From assembly GCA_017881315.1 (NCBI GenBank), contig JADGRB010000004.1, positions 1 to 52,197 of the forward strand: a DNA stretch of 52,197 nt, in the 5' to 3' direction. Shown here one piece after another: positions 1 to 10,382 of the stretch. The notes under the pieces are model-generated. The model saw only the letters and a program-made list of their open reading frames with translations, was not told where the DNA came from and made no database searches. The translations under genes and the position numbers were made by a program. The DNA is from Pseudomonadota bacterium (GTDB taxonomy: Bacteria > Myxococcota_A > Polyangia > Fen-1088). Numbering within the stretch: the stretch's first letter is position 1; each line of letters opens with the position of its first letter.

Positions 1-130
1 GCGACCGGGTGTAGAGAAACCCGGTGTCGACCGCGAGCGCGGCAAATCCGAACAGGACGAACAGAACACCGACGACGATGATCGCGATGGAGCCCCGTTC
101 GGGATCGCGGGGATCGAGGTGCTTCCTCAT
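1..130 (-). CDS. TadG-like pilus-assembly protein, N-terminal fragment
   Basis: Only the first 43 codons are in the window; the gene continues past base 1. The start reads MRKHLDPRDPERGSI and then a hydrophobic segment ending in an AVDTGFLYTRS-like stretch. A short basic start, an ERG(S/A) element and one transmembrane segment followed by AVD.G..Y is typical of TadG/TadE-like proteins of the Flp/Tad pilus or secretion apparatus, which are anchored in the inner membrane. The ATG overlaps the stop of the upstream TadE-like gene (ATGA, bases 127-130), so the two are translationally coupled. Family call is from the short visible part only. Confidence 0.6.
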   Translation of the reverse strand, partial: MRKHLDPRDPERGSIAIIVVGVLFVLFGFAALAVDTGFLYTRS

Positions 131-561
131 CGGACCACCATCGTCGACTGGGCCGACCAGCTGCGCGCCGTGAACTTGGTCGGAAGCAAAGAGCGAAAGT
201 TGTACTTGTTGGCGGGGTTGACGACGCCGATCGAGACGGTGACGGTATTGCCCACCGTCGCCGGCAGCGTCCCTCCGCCGGAGACCGTTACCTCCACCTG
301 CGACGCCGCGAGGTTCAGCATCGGTGCCGCGGCGACGACCGCGGTCTGAACGGTGCTGGTCGAGGCGCCGCTCAAGGTCGCGGCCCGCGCCCCGACGACG
401 ACCGCATAGCTCAGCATCACCCGCGAGACGACGAAGCGGCCGCCTTCGATGCCCCCGAACATGATCGCGACAAGCAGCGGAAAGACCACCGACCACTCGG
501 CGGCGTAGATGCCGCGCTCGCGGTTCCGGGGGGGTCGACGGGCCGAAGGTACAAGCCTCAC
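127..561 (-). CDS. TadE-like pseudopilin (Tad pilus)
   Basis: A 144-residue protein with a basic N-terminus, an RERGIYAAEWSVVFPLL segment, and a hydrophobic stretch leading into FGGIEGGRFVV. This matches the TadE-like layout (RERG.A.EFA...P.L...FGIIE.GR). The rest is a small extracytoplasmic domain. TadE proteins are minor pseudopilins of the Tad/Flp system. The start is GTG at 561; a perfect TATAAT (573 to 568 on this strand) puts the predicted transcription start at 561 itself, and no Shine-Dalgarno is visible. It is coupled to the TadG-like gene downstream by a 4-base overlap. Confidence 0.75.
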   Translation of the reverse strand: MRLVPSARRPPRNRERGIYAAEWSVVFPLLVAIMFGGIEGGRFVVSRVMLSYAVVVGARAATLSGASTSTVQTAVVAAAPMLNLAASQVEVTVSGGGTLPATVGNTVTVSIGVVNPANKYNFRSLLPTKFTARSWSAQSTMVVR

Positions 562-567
562 GTGATC

Positions 568-573
568 ATTATA
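568..573 (-). promoter_or_regulatory. -10 box of the tadE-like gene
   Basis: TATAAT reads on the minus strand from 573 to 568. Counting its last base as -7 puts +1 at 561, the first base of the GTG start. No convincing -35 lies 16-18 bases upstream. Candidate leaderless promoter, from sequence inspection only. Confidence 0.5.
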
Positions 574-682
574 TCTCGGTCGATCGGGCAGGAAAACTGA
601 ATCCCGCCGCCGCGCTGCGGCTTTGGGCGACGACCCCGCCGCAGATCACTTTCAAGATTCCCGCAGTTTCTACGGATATCAT

Positions 683-2176
683 GTGGCCATTCCTATCGCC
701 CCGACCGCCGTCCCGACCGCGCAAACGGCTCCAGAGGGGGCGGGCAGCGCCGGGCGCGGCCTGGCGTTCGATCAGATGGCGGTGGGCCTGCTTTTCGTGG
801 CGTTTGCCGTGGTTGCGACGTTTTCGCCGGCGCAGAACGACACCTTCTGGCACCTGCGGGCCGGCGCCGACATCTGGCGCACCGGTCACGTTCCTCGGAT
901 CGACACCTATTCGTACACCGAGCTGGGGGCGGCCTGGCCGGATCATGAATGGCTGTCGCAAGCGCTCATGTACGTCGCCTACCACCTGGGTGGGATGCGC
1001 GGGCTCGAGATCGGCGCGTCCGCGCTGATCGTGGCGACCGTCGCCATCGTCTACCGGCTCATGGTCGGGCCGCGGCTGACGCGCTTCGTGGTCATGGCGG
1101 TGGGGCTGACGGTCTCGTCTTGTGTCTGGAGCTTGCGGCCCCAGATATTTTCGCTGCTGCTGTTGGTCGTGCTGGTCTGGTTGCTCGCGCGCGGCCGGTT
1201 CTTGCTGGTCCCCCCCCTGTTTCTGTTCTGGGCGAACGCGCACGGCGGGGTCGTGCTGGGGGGCGTGGTGCTGGTCGCGGCGACCGCCGCGGCGATCTGG
1301 CGCTGGCGGCGCCTTCGGACCGCCGCCGATCGACGACGGGCCGTCGCGCTCGCCGTCGCGCTTCCGCTCTCGGGATTGGCGACCGCGGCCACGCCGCTTG
1401 GATTCGGAATCTTTCGCTTTGTCGTCGTATCGACCGCGCGCTCCGTCGCCGCGCAGATCAGCGAGTGGTATGCGCCACGTCCGGACACCGTGCTGGGCGC
1501 GGCGTTCTGGGTCGTCGCCGTGGCGTTCCTGGTGATCGCGCTCGCCCGCTGGCGCGCGCTGCTGGCGGGGAGCTGGGCCGACTGGGTCGTCGTGGTCGCG
1601 TCGCTGGCCTTGCTGCCGTTCGCCGCCCGGTCGCTGCGCAACATCGGGCCCTTCCTGACGCTGGCGACGCCGGCGGCCAGTCGACTGCTCGGCCCCGAGT
1701 TTCGGTTTCGACTGAGCCGGCACCCGCGTCCACCCAGCCCCGATCATCCGCGCGTGAACCTGATCCTCCTGGTCGGCGCCTGCCTGGCCGCCATCCCGAT
1801 GGTCCCCATCGGTTGGCGTGCCGGCTCCGAGTATCTCGGCTGGCATCCGATCGGCGATCGGGCGCTGCAGGCGGTGCGGGCTTGCCCGGCGCCGATCTAC
1901 AACCGGTACAACGAGGGAGGCTTCCTGATCTGGTTCGTGCCGGAGAAGCCGGTCTTCATCGACGGTCGACAGGACCCCTACCCGCTGTCGTTCGTGCAGG
2001 AGGTGAGGTCCGTCGACCACGGCGGATCGTACCGGTCGCTGTTTGACCGCTATGGCGTTCGGTGCGCATTCCTGCCGGCGAAATCGACCACGGGCGACCA
2101 GCTGCGCGGCGACGGCTGGCAGGCGCGGTTCGTCGACAAGGACTGGGCCGTCCTGGTCGCGCCGGGGGCCGGTTGA
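683..2176 (+). CDS. polytopic membrane protein, paralog 1 of 3 (GT-C-like)
   Basis: About 497 residues from the GTG at 683; an in-frame TTG at 623 would add 20 residues with no membrane or family character. After a short cytoplasmic lead come about ten hydrophobic segments. The first loop carries NDTFWHLRAGADIWRTGH, then DTYSYTE and WPDHEWLSQA; the C-terminal soluble part carries YNRYNEGGFLIW and VFIDGRQDPYP. An acidic/aromatic first loop followed by many membrane helices resembles GT-C glycosyltransferases that use polyprenyl-phosphate sugars, but no defined family is certain. Two downstream neighbours are clear paralogs on the same strand with 13-base and 1-base gaps, so the three form one operon. 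Confidence 0.6.
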   Translation: MAIPIAPTAVPTAQTAPEGAGSAGRGLAFDQMAVGLLFVAFAVVATFSPAQNDTFWHLRAGADIWRTGHVPRIDTYSYTELGAAWPDHEWLSQALMYVAYHLGGMRGLEIGASALIVATVAIVYRLMVGPRLTRFVVMAVGLTVSSCVWSLRPQIFSLLLLVVLVWLLARGRFLLVPPLFLFWANAHGGVVLGGVVLVAATAAAIWRWRRLRTAADRRRAVALAVALPLSGLATAATPLGFGIFRFVVVSTARSVAAQISEWYAPRPDTVLGAAFWVVAVAFLVIALARWRALLAGSWADWVVVVASLALLPFAARSLRNIGPFLTLATPAASRLLGPEFRFRLSRHPRPPSPDHPRVNLILLVGACLAAIPMVPIGWRAGSEYLGWHPIGDRALQAVRACPAPIYNRYNEGGFLIWFVPEKPVFIDGRQDPYPLSFVQEVRSVDHGGSYRSLFDRYGVRCAFLPAKSTTGDQLRGDGWQARFVDKDWAVLVAPGAG

Positions 2177-2189
2177 GGCGAAAGGCGCC

Positions 2190-3605
2190 GTGACTTTCGG
2201 ACAGATGGCCGTCGGGATCTTCCTCCTCGGATTGGCGGCCGTCGCGCTGCTCCTGCCGACCCAGAGCGATACGTTCTGGCACTTGCGGGCCGGGGCCGAC
2301 ATCTGGCGAACGGGACATGTCCCGACGGTCGACAGCTACTCGCACACCGTCGCCGGCCTCCCTTGGCCCGATCACGAAGGGCTGTCGCAGGCCTTCATGT
2401 ATCTCGGCTATCGCCTGGGCGGCATGCCGGGTCTCGAGATCGCCGCGGCCGTGGTGATCGGCGTCGGCGTCGTCCTCGTCTACCGCTTGATGGTCGGTCC
2501 GCCCCAGGCACGCCTCGCGCTCATGCTGGTGCCGCTCACGGTCTCGTCGCTGCTCTGGGTGCTGCGCCCGCAGATCGTCTCGCTGTCGTTGCTCGTCGTG
2601 CTGATCTGGCTGCTGGCGCGCGAGCGCTACCGGCTGGTTCCAGTTCTGTTCTGGATCTGGGCCAACGCGCACGCCGGCGTGGTGCTGGGCGGGCCGGTGC
2701 TGGCCTTGGCGACAGCCTGCGCCGGCCTACGTTTTTTGCGCGGACGAGCGGCGGCAGATCGCAAACGTCTGATGACGCTCGCGGTGGTGTGGCCGCTGTC
2801 TGGGCTGGCGACGGCCGCCACCCCGCTCGGGTTCGGGATCTACCGCTTCGTGCTCGAATCGACGGCGCGGCTCCAGGCGGAGCACATTCTCGAATGGGGA
2901 GCCCCTTGGCCCACGGGCCCGTTCGAGGTGATCTTCTGGCTGCTCGCGCTCGGGTTCCTGGGGTTGCTGGTATGGCGGCGGCGTACCCTCTTGTCGGCGA
3001 GCTGGGCCGATACGGCGGTGGTGGCCTCCGCCATCGCCATCTTGCCGCTGGCTTTTCAATCGCTGCGCAACATCGGGCCGTTCTTGATGGTCGCCACGCC
3101 GGCTGCGAGCCGGCTGCTCGGTCCGGATTTTCAGTTTCGACTGCGATCGCCCGCGCGCCCGCCCAGCCCCGATCACCCGGCCGTCAATCTGGCCGTCCTC
3201 GCGGGCGTCGCCGTGGTCGTGGCCGGAGTCGTCGGGGTGAGCTGGAAAACGGACGCCTCGCGGCTTCGCTGGCATCCGGTTGGCGCGGCCGCCCAGAGCG
3301 CGCTTCGCGGGTGCGCAGGCACCCTTTACAACCACTACTACGACGGCGGCTACCTGATCTGGCTCGTTCCAGAAAAGCGGGTCTTCATCGACAACCGCCA
3401 GGATCCCTATCCAATTTCGCTGCTGGCGGAGGACGTCGCGATCGAGCGCGGTGGGCCCTATCGACCGACCTTCGATCGCTACGGGATCCGCTGCGCGTTC
3501 TTGCCCGCCGCCTCGAAGGTGGTCCCCCGACTGCGCGCAGACGGGTGGCAGCTCCGATTCCTCGACGAAAAGTGGGCGGTGTTGGCGGCAGCGGGGGCGG
3601 GCTGA
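2190..3605 (+). CDS. polytopic membrane protein, paralog 2 of 3 (GT-C-like)
   Basis: 471 residues from GTG 2190 (reads MTFGQMAVGIF), 13 bases after the previous stop, with a GAGG about 11 bases upstream. The same landmarks occur in the same order as in its neighbours: SDTFWHLRAGADIWRTGH, DSYSHT, WPDHEGLSQAF, then many hydrophobic segments, SLRNIGPFLM, YNHYYDGGYLIW and VFIDNRQDPYP. The divergence across the whole length is clearly more than sequencing noise, so this is an old tandem duplication. Start codon choice rests on position and the loss of family resemblance upstream. Confidence 0.6.
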   Translation: MTFGQMAVGIFLLGLAAVALLLPTQSDTFWHLRAGADIWRTGHVPTVDSYSHTVAGLPWPDHEGLSQAFMYLGYRLGGMPGLEIAAAVVIGVGVVLVYRLMVGPPQARLALMLVPLTVSSLLWVLRPQIVSLSLLVVLIWLLARERYRLVPVLFWIWANAHAGVVLGGPVLALATACAGLRFLRGRAAADRKRLMTLAVVWPLSGLATAATPLGFGIYRFVLESTARLQAEHILEWGAPWPTGPFEVIFWLLALGFLGLLVWRRRTLLSASWADTAVVASAIAILPLAFQSLRNIGPFLMVATPAASRLLGPDFQFRLRSPARPPSPDHPAVNLAVLAGVAVVVAGVVGVSWKTDASRLRWHPVGAAAQSALRGCAGTLYNHYYDGGYLIWLVPEKRVFIDNRQDPYPISLLAEDVAIERGGPYRPTFDRYGIRCAFLPAASKVVPRLRADGWQLRFLDEKWAVLAAAGAG

Positions 3606-3606
3606 G

Positions 3607-5115
3607 GTGGATCGCGCGGTGACGACGGCGGCGGCCGAGCCCAGTCCCGGGCCGCTCCCCGGGCTGTCGTTCGAGGGGATGGCGATCGGTCTGTTGTTCG
3701 TGGCGGTGGCCTTCCGCGCGCTGCTCATGCCGGCGCAGAACGACACCTTCTGGCACCTGCGCGCGGGCGCCGACATCTGGCGCACCGGACACGCCCCGCT
3801 CACCGACAGCTATTCCTTCACCATCTCGGGCCTGCGCTGGCCCGATCACGAATGGCTCTGGCAGGCGTTCGTCTACGGATGCCATCGACTGGGCGGAATG
3901 CCGCTCGTCAGCCTGGCGGCAGGCGCATTCGTCATCGGGGCCGTCGTGCTGGTCTACCGGTTGATGGTGGGGCCGCGCATCACGCGCTTCATCCTGCTGG
4001 TCGCGGCGGTGGCGCCGGCGTCTTGCGTCTGGGCGCTGCGGCCACAGGTGGTCACCATATTTGCGCTGGTCCTGCTGGTGTGGTTGCTGGGACGCGAGCG
4101 CCTTCGACCGATTCCCTTTCTGTTTCTGATATGGGCCAACCTGCACGCGGGCGTGCTCTTCGGTGGCGTCGTTCTGGTGGCGGCGCTGGCGGCGGCCGCG
4201 CTGCGCTGGCGACGGCATCGCGGGGCCGAAGACCGGAGGCATCTGGAAGACCGGAGGCGTCTCGTCGGGCTCGCCGTGGTCCTGCCGCTGGCGGGACTCG
4301 CCACCTGCGCAACACCGCTGGGCCTGGGTCTCTACCGGTTCGTCTGGGAAGGGACCTCGCACGCGCAGACCGCCTGGATCACCGAGTGGCAGCCGACCCT
4401 GCCGACCGGAGCTCTCGGCGCGACGTTCTGGGTGGTTGCCGGGGCGTTCGCGATCATCTGGGCCAAGCGCTGGCGCACGTTGATCGACGGACCGGCCGAT
4501 GGCTGGATCGACTGGCTGGTCGCCTCGGCGACCTGGGCCCTGCTTCCGTTCGCCTTCAGATCGCTGCGCAACATCCCGCCGTTCCTGATGCTCGCCGCGC
4601 CGACCGCGAGCCGGCTGCTCGGCGCCGGCTTTCGGTTCCGGCTGCCGGGGCGTGGGACGGCGCCCCCACCGAGCCCCGACCATCCGCGGCTCAACCTGAT
4701 TCTGCTGAGCGGCGCGGGCGCTGTGGCCGCCGCGATCGTGGGGCTCGCCTGGACCACCGGGGCGAAGCCGCTCAACTGGCACCCGATCGGGGACGGCGCG
4801 CTCGCCGCCGTGCGCGCTTGCGACGGCCCGCTCTACAACCGCTACGACGAGGGCGGCTATCTCATCTGGTTCGCGCCGGAGAAGAAGGTGTTCATCGACA
4901 GCCGTCACGATCCGTACCCCCTGGCATTTCAGCAGGAGGCGATCGCCGTCCAGAATGGCGAGCAGCCTTACCGGCCGCTGTTCGAGATCTGGAGGATTCG
5001 CTGCGCGTTTCTCCCCACGGACGCGCCGATCGTCGGAACGCTACGAGCGGCGGGATGGAGCTCCCGTTTTCAGGACCAAAATTGGACGGTGCTCGCCCGG
5101 TCGCCCGCGCCCTGA
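3607..5115 (+). CDS. polytopic membrane protein, paralog 3 of 3 (GT-C-like)
   Basis: 502 residues from GTG 3607, one base after the stop of paralog 2; GTG 3619 is an alternative. Shared landmarks: NDTFWHLRAGADIWRTGH, DSYSFT, WPDHEWLWQAF, SLRNIPPFLM, YNRYDEGGYLIW and VFIDSRHDPYP. A short insert (EDRRHLEDRRR, encoded near 4228-4262) is an internal duplication of about six codons absent from the other two copies. Likely an inner-membrane enzyme acting on lipid-linked sugars, by analogy only. Convergent with the peroxiredoxin gene (19-base gap). Confidence 0.6.
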   Translation: MDRAVTTAAAEPSPGPLPGLSFEGMAIGLLFVAVAFRALLMPAQNDTFWHLRAGADIWRTGHAPLTDSYSFTISGLRWPDHEWLWQAFVYGCHRLGGMPLVSLAAGAFVIGAVVLVYRLMVGPRITRFILLVAAVAPASCVWALRPQVVTIFALVLLVWLLGRERLRPIPFLFLIWANLHAGVLFGGVVLVAALAAAALRWRRHRGAEDRRHLEDRRRLVGLAVVLPLAGLATCATPLGLGLYRFVWEGTSHAQTAWITEWQPTLPTGALGATFWVVAGAFAIIWAKRWRTLIDGPADGWIDWLVASATWALLPFAFRSLRNIPPFLMLAAPTASRLLGAGFRFRLPGRGTAPPPSPDHPRLNLILLSGAGAVAAAIVGLAWTTGAKPLNWHPIGDGALAAVRACDGPLYNRYDEGGYLIWFAPEKKVFIDSRHDPYPLAFQQEAIAVQNGEQPYRPLFEIWRIRCAFLPTDAPIVGTLRAAGWSSRFQDQNWTVLARSPAP

Positions 5116-5134
5116 CCCGAGCCGATCGGTCCCT

Positions 5135-5686
5135 CTACTTGCGCTTCGCTTGGATCTCCGCCACCGCGTCCAGGACCTCGCGGGCGCTGACCACCGGGTC
5201 AACCTTGGGCCAGACGCGCGCGATCTTGCCGTCGGGCCCGACCAGGAACGTCACCCGCGCGGTCACCTCTGCCCCAGCTTTGATCGGCGGCACCCGGTAG
5301 GCGCGCTGCACGGCGCCCGACGGGTCGGCCACCATCGGGAACTGCAGGTGGTAGTGCTCGCGAAAGGAGACGTGGCTCGACTCCGGATCGCGCGAGACCG
5401 CGAAGATGGTGATCCCCGCGTTGACGAACTTGTCGAAGGCGTCGCGGAAGGCGCAGGCCTCCTTGGTGCAGCCGAGCGTCTCGTCCTTCGGATAAAAGTA
5501 GACCACCGCGAACTTCCCCTTCTGCGCGGAGAGCTTCATCGCCACGCCGGTGACATCCTTGCCGGTGACGTCGGGCGCGGCCGCACCGACCGGAAGCAGG
5601 ACGTCGTCGGCCTGCGCGGGCGTCGCGAGGACCGGAATCGCCAGCGTCACCAGGAGAGGCAGCGCGGTTCGAAGGGTTGGGCTCAT
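5135..5686 (-). CDS. exported Bcp/PrxQ-type peroxiredoxin
   Basis: 183 residues from ATG 5686; an upstream in-frame ATG at 5722 would place 12 non-hydrophobic residues before the signal peptide. The N-terminus (MSPTLRTALPLLVTLAIPVL...TPAQA) is a Sec signal with an AXA site. The core holds YFYPKDETLGCTKEAC: the peroxidatic Cys of the PxxxTxxC motif and, five residues on, the second Cys used by atypical 2-Cys Bcp enzymes. It would reduce hydroperoxides with thioredoxin-type electron donors. Most Bcp proteins are cytoplasmic, so export to the periplasm is the unusual point. UvrA lies upstream on the same strand. Confidence 0.85.
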   Translation of the reverse strand: MSPTLRTALPLLVTLAIPVLATPAQADDVLLPVGAAAPDVTGKDVTGVAMKLSAQKGKFAVVYFYPKDETLGCTKEACAFRDAFDKFVNAGITIFAVSRDPESSHVSFREHYHLQFPMVADPSGAVQRAYRVPPIKAGAEVTARVTFLVGPDGKIARVWPKVDPVVSAREVLDAVAEIQAKRK

Positions 5687-5759
5687 GCGCGAAGTCTGAA
5701 TCTGCGGGCCCAGACTGTCCATGTCGGATTGAGGTCGACTCGGCGTCGGTCGCGCCGCT

Positions 5760-8606
<2,847 letters not shown>

Positions 8607-8744
8607 GCCGCGGGGCCGGGTCCGGACGGGCCACCCTAAGGGAGCGGTTGCGCCACCAAGCCAGATTTCCAGCACTTAGACTCTATCATGGCTGGCGCGA
8701 CCGAGGAGACGGGGGACGCGGCGTCGACGGCAACATCCCGGCGG

Positions 8745-8759
8745 GCTGATATAATCAGC
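8745..8759 (+). promoter_or_regulatory. -10 box inside an inverted repeat (likely autoregulatory operator)
   Basis: GCTGAT (8745-8750) and ATCAGC (8754-8759) are a perfect 6-base inverted repeat around ATA. The -10 hexamer TATAAT (8750-8755) overlaps both arms, and predicted +1 is 8762, two bases before the ATG at 8764. A repressor bound here would block RNA polymerase, as toxin-antitoxin promoters often do. Inference from sequence only. Confidence 0.5.
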
Positions 8760-8763
8760 GGAG

Positions 8764-9012
8764 ATGGGCGAGTCGGAGCGACGTCTGGGAGAGGGTGCAC
8801 GCGCCGCCGAGAGAGCGGCTTCCTGGCGCAGCGGCGTTCAACGTTTTGGCAGCGACGCGCTGGCCTTCGACCTCGCCTATTGGTCGGGTGTTGACGGTGC
8901 CGAGCGCTTCGACGCCATCCTCGAAATGGCCCGAGCGTCCTTGATCGCGGGAGGCGAAAATGGAGATCTACCCCGACTTCCGGGATCTGATTGGGGCGTT
9001 CGCCGCCGCTGA
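8764..9012 (+). CDS. small protein paired with nucleotidyltransferase (putative antitoxin)
   Basis: 82 residues, hydrophilic, with a central segment FGSDALAFDLAYWSGVDGAERFDAILEM. Short proteins with an (F)..AD..DR.YW.S.SPEER...LE.(M/L) pattern commonly precede nucleotidyltransferase genes in bacteria, and this one fits loosely. It overlaps the downstream gene by 53 bases in another frame, showing tight coupling. The C-terminal 18 or so residues are encoded in the overlap and look non-conserved. Predicted mRNA begins two bases before the ATG. A role as antitoxin or partner is inferred from position. Confidence 0.5.
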   Translation: MGESERRLGEGARAAERAASWRSGVQRFGSDALAFDLAYWSGVDGAERFDAILEMARASLIAGGENGDLPRLPGSDWGVRRR

Positions 9013-9424
9013 CGTTCGCTACCTGCTCGTCGGCGGCTACGCGGTCGGATTTCACGGACGGCCCCGCTTCACCAAGGATCTCGATCTCTGGGTCGACGAC
9101 TCAGACGAGAACTTTCGTCGGTTGGAGAAGGCCTTGGCTCAGTTCGGGGCGCCTGCCGGATTGGTCGATGAGCTGCGCCGCGCCGATCCCTTGGACGTTG
9201 TTTGGATGGGACGGCCGCCGACGCGGGTCGACCTCGTGAAGGCGATTCCCGGTCCAAAGTTTGCCGACGCCTTCGCGCGCCGAAGCAGCTTCAAATGGGA
9301 GGAGATCTCGGTGGTGGTCATCGGCCGGGACGACCTGATCGCCGCCAAGAAAGCGTCCGGCCGCGAGCAGGATCTGCTGGATGTGAAGCTGCTCGAAGCG
9401 GCGAAGAACCTCGATCAACCCTGA
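8960..9424 (+). CDS. nucleotidyltransferase (MNT/AbiEii-like fold)
   Basis: 154 residues. The N-terminal half reads YLLVGGYAVGFHGRPRFTKDLDLWVD: the GG...(D)LD motif of minimal nucleotidyltransferases, with the paired acidic residues of DLDLWVD binding metal. A third acidic residue may be in RVDLVK. Such proteins are toxins or modulators in MNT-type toxin-antitoxin and abortive-infection modules, transferring nucleotides to tRNA or protein. A strong Shine-Dalgarno (GGGAGG) precedes ATG 8960. It ends in a 10-base convergent overlap with pdxA (9415-9424). Substrate is unknown. Confidence 0.75.
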   Translation: MEIYPDFRDLIGAFAAADVRYLLVGGYAVGFHGRPRFTKDLDLWVDDSDENFRRLEKALAQFGAPAGLVDELRRADPLDVVWMGRPPTRVDLVKAIPGPKFADAFARRSSFKWEEISVVVIGRDDLIAAKKASGREQDLLDVKLLEAAKNLDQP

Positions 9425-10377
9425 CGCTGTGACATCGTGCCGGCGAGATCGAAGGCGGCCAGGAAGCTTTGCGGTCTAGCTCGGCCGGTTCCGGCGATAT
9501 CGTAGGCCGTTCCGTGATCCGGTGAAGTGCGCACGAATGGCAACCCCAGCGTCAGGTTCACGCCGTCGTCGAAGTGGAGGAGCTTGAGGGGGATGAGGCC
9601 CTGGTCGTGGTAGAGGGCGACCACCGCGTCGAACTCGCCGCGCGCGGCTTGGCGGAAGACCGAGTCGGGAACCAGCGGGCCGCTGACGATCGCCTGGAGC
9701 TCGGCGGCGCCGATTCGCGCCCGCGCGAGCTCGATCCCGGGGCGGACCAGGCGCTCCTCTTCGTCGCCGAAGCGGCCGGCTTCGCCGGCGTGGGGGTTGA
9801 GCCCCGCCACCGCGATCCGAGGCGCCGCGATCCCGAAACGACGGACCAGAGCTTCGGCCGTCAGCCAGATCGTAGAGGCGATTCCCTCGGCGGTCAGCAA
9901 TCGAGGGACGTCCTTCAACGGGACGTGCGTCGTCGCGACCGTCACCCGCAGCGACGGACCCGCGAGCATCATTGCGAACTCACGCACGCCGGCTCGGGAC
10001 GCCAGGTATTCGGTGTGGCCGGGGAAGTTAAAACCCGCGCGGGCGATCCATTCCTTCGAGATCGGCGCGGTGACCAGCGCCGAGACCTCGCCGGCCAAGG
10101 CGGCGTCGGTGGCGGCGGTCAGATAAGCGAGCTGGGCGCGGCCGGAGGCGTCGTTGGGCCGGCCGGGTACGATCTCGTCGAGGCGCGGGCCAGTCACGGC
10201 GCGGATGCGCGCGCTGGCGGGCTCGGCGACGCCCACGACGGCCGCGGCGCGCGCGAGCAGGCCCGCGTCGCCGAACACGATGACGTCCAGGTCCGGCCGC
10301 TCGGCCAGCGCCCGAGCGACGATCTCCGGCCCGATGCCGGCCGGATCGCCCATCGAAATCGCGATCGGCCGTCGCAT
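9415..10377 (-). CDS. pdxA: 4-hydroxythreonine-4-phosphate dehydrogenase
   Basis: 320 residues from ATG 10377, beginning MRRPIAISMGDPAGIGPE, the PdxA signature start. It oxidises 4-phosphohydroxy-L-threonine, giving 3-amino-2-oxopropyl phosphate for pyridoxine 5'-phosphate synthesis with PdxJ. Metal-binding His residues are in FPGHTEYLA, NPHAGE and ALYHDQGLIPLK. The C-terminal FVRTSPDHGTAYDIAG is typical. It begins 5 bases after the stop of the DapL-like gene, so the two are one transcript. The open frame runs upstream into that gene, but only from 10377 is the family conserved. Confidence 0.95.
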   Translation of the reverse strand: MRRPIAISMGDPAGIGPEIVARALAERPDLDVIVFGDAGLLARAAAVVGVAEPASARIRAVTGPRLDEIVPGRPNDASGRAQLAYLTAATDAALAGEVSALVTAPISKEWIARAGFNFPGHTEYLASRAGVREFAMMLAGPSLRVTVATTHVPLKDVPRLLTAEGIASTIWLTAEALVRRFGIAAPRIAVAGLNPHAGEAGRFGDEEERLVRPGIELARARIGAAELQAIVSGPLVPDSVFRQAARGEFDAVVALYHDQGLIPLKLLHFDDGVNLTLGLPFVRTSPDHGTAYDIAGTGRARPQSFLAAFDLAGTMSQRQG

Positions 10378-10382
10378 CGGCT

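Noticed and set aside
569..2302. Long minus-strand open frame of 577 codons over the first membrane-protein gene
   Set aside because: Arginine/proline/glutamine-rich, no motif, antisense to a protein conserved in three paralogs; typical shadow in G+C-rich DNA.
8688..8894. Small open frame upstream of the nucleotidyltransferase pair
   Set aside because: Its ATG lies upstream of the predicted promoter and its frame differs from the putative antitoxin; no ribosome-binding site or motif.
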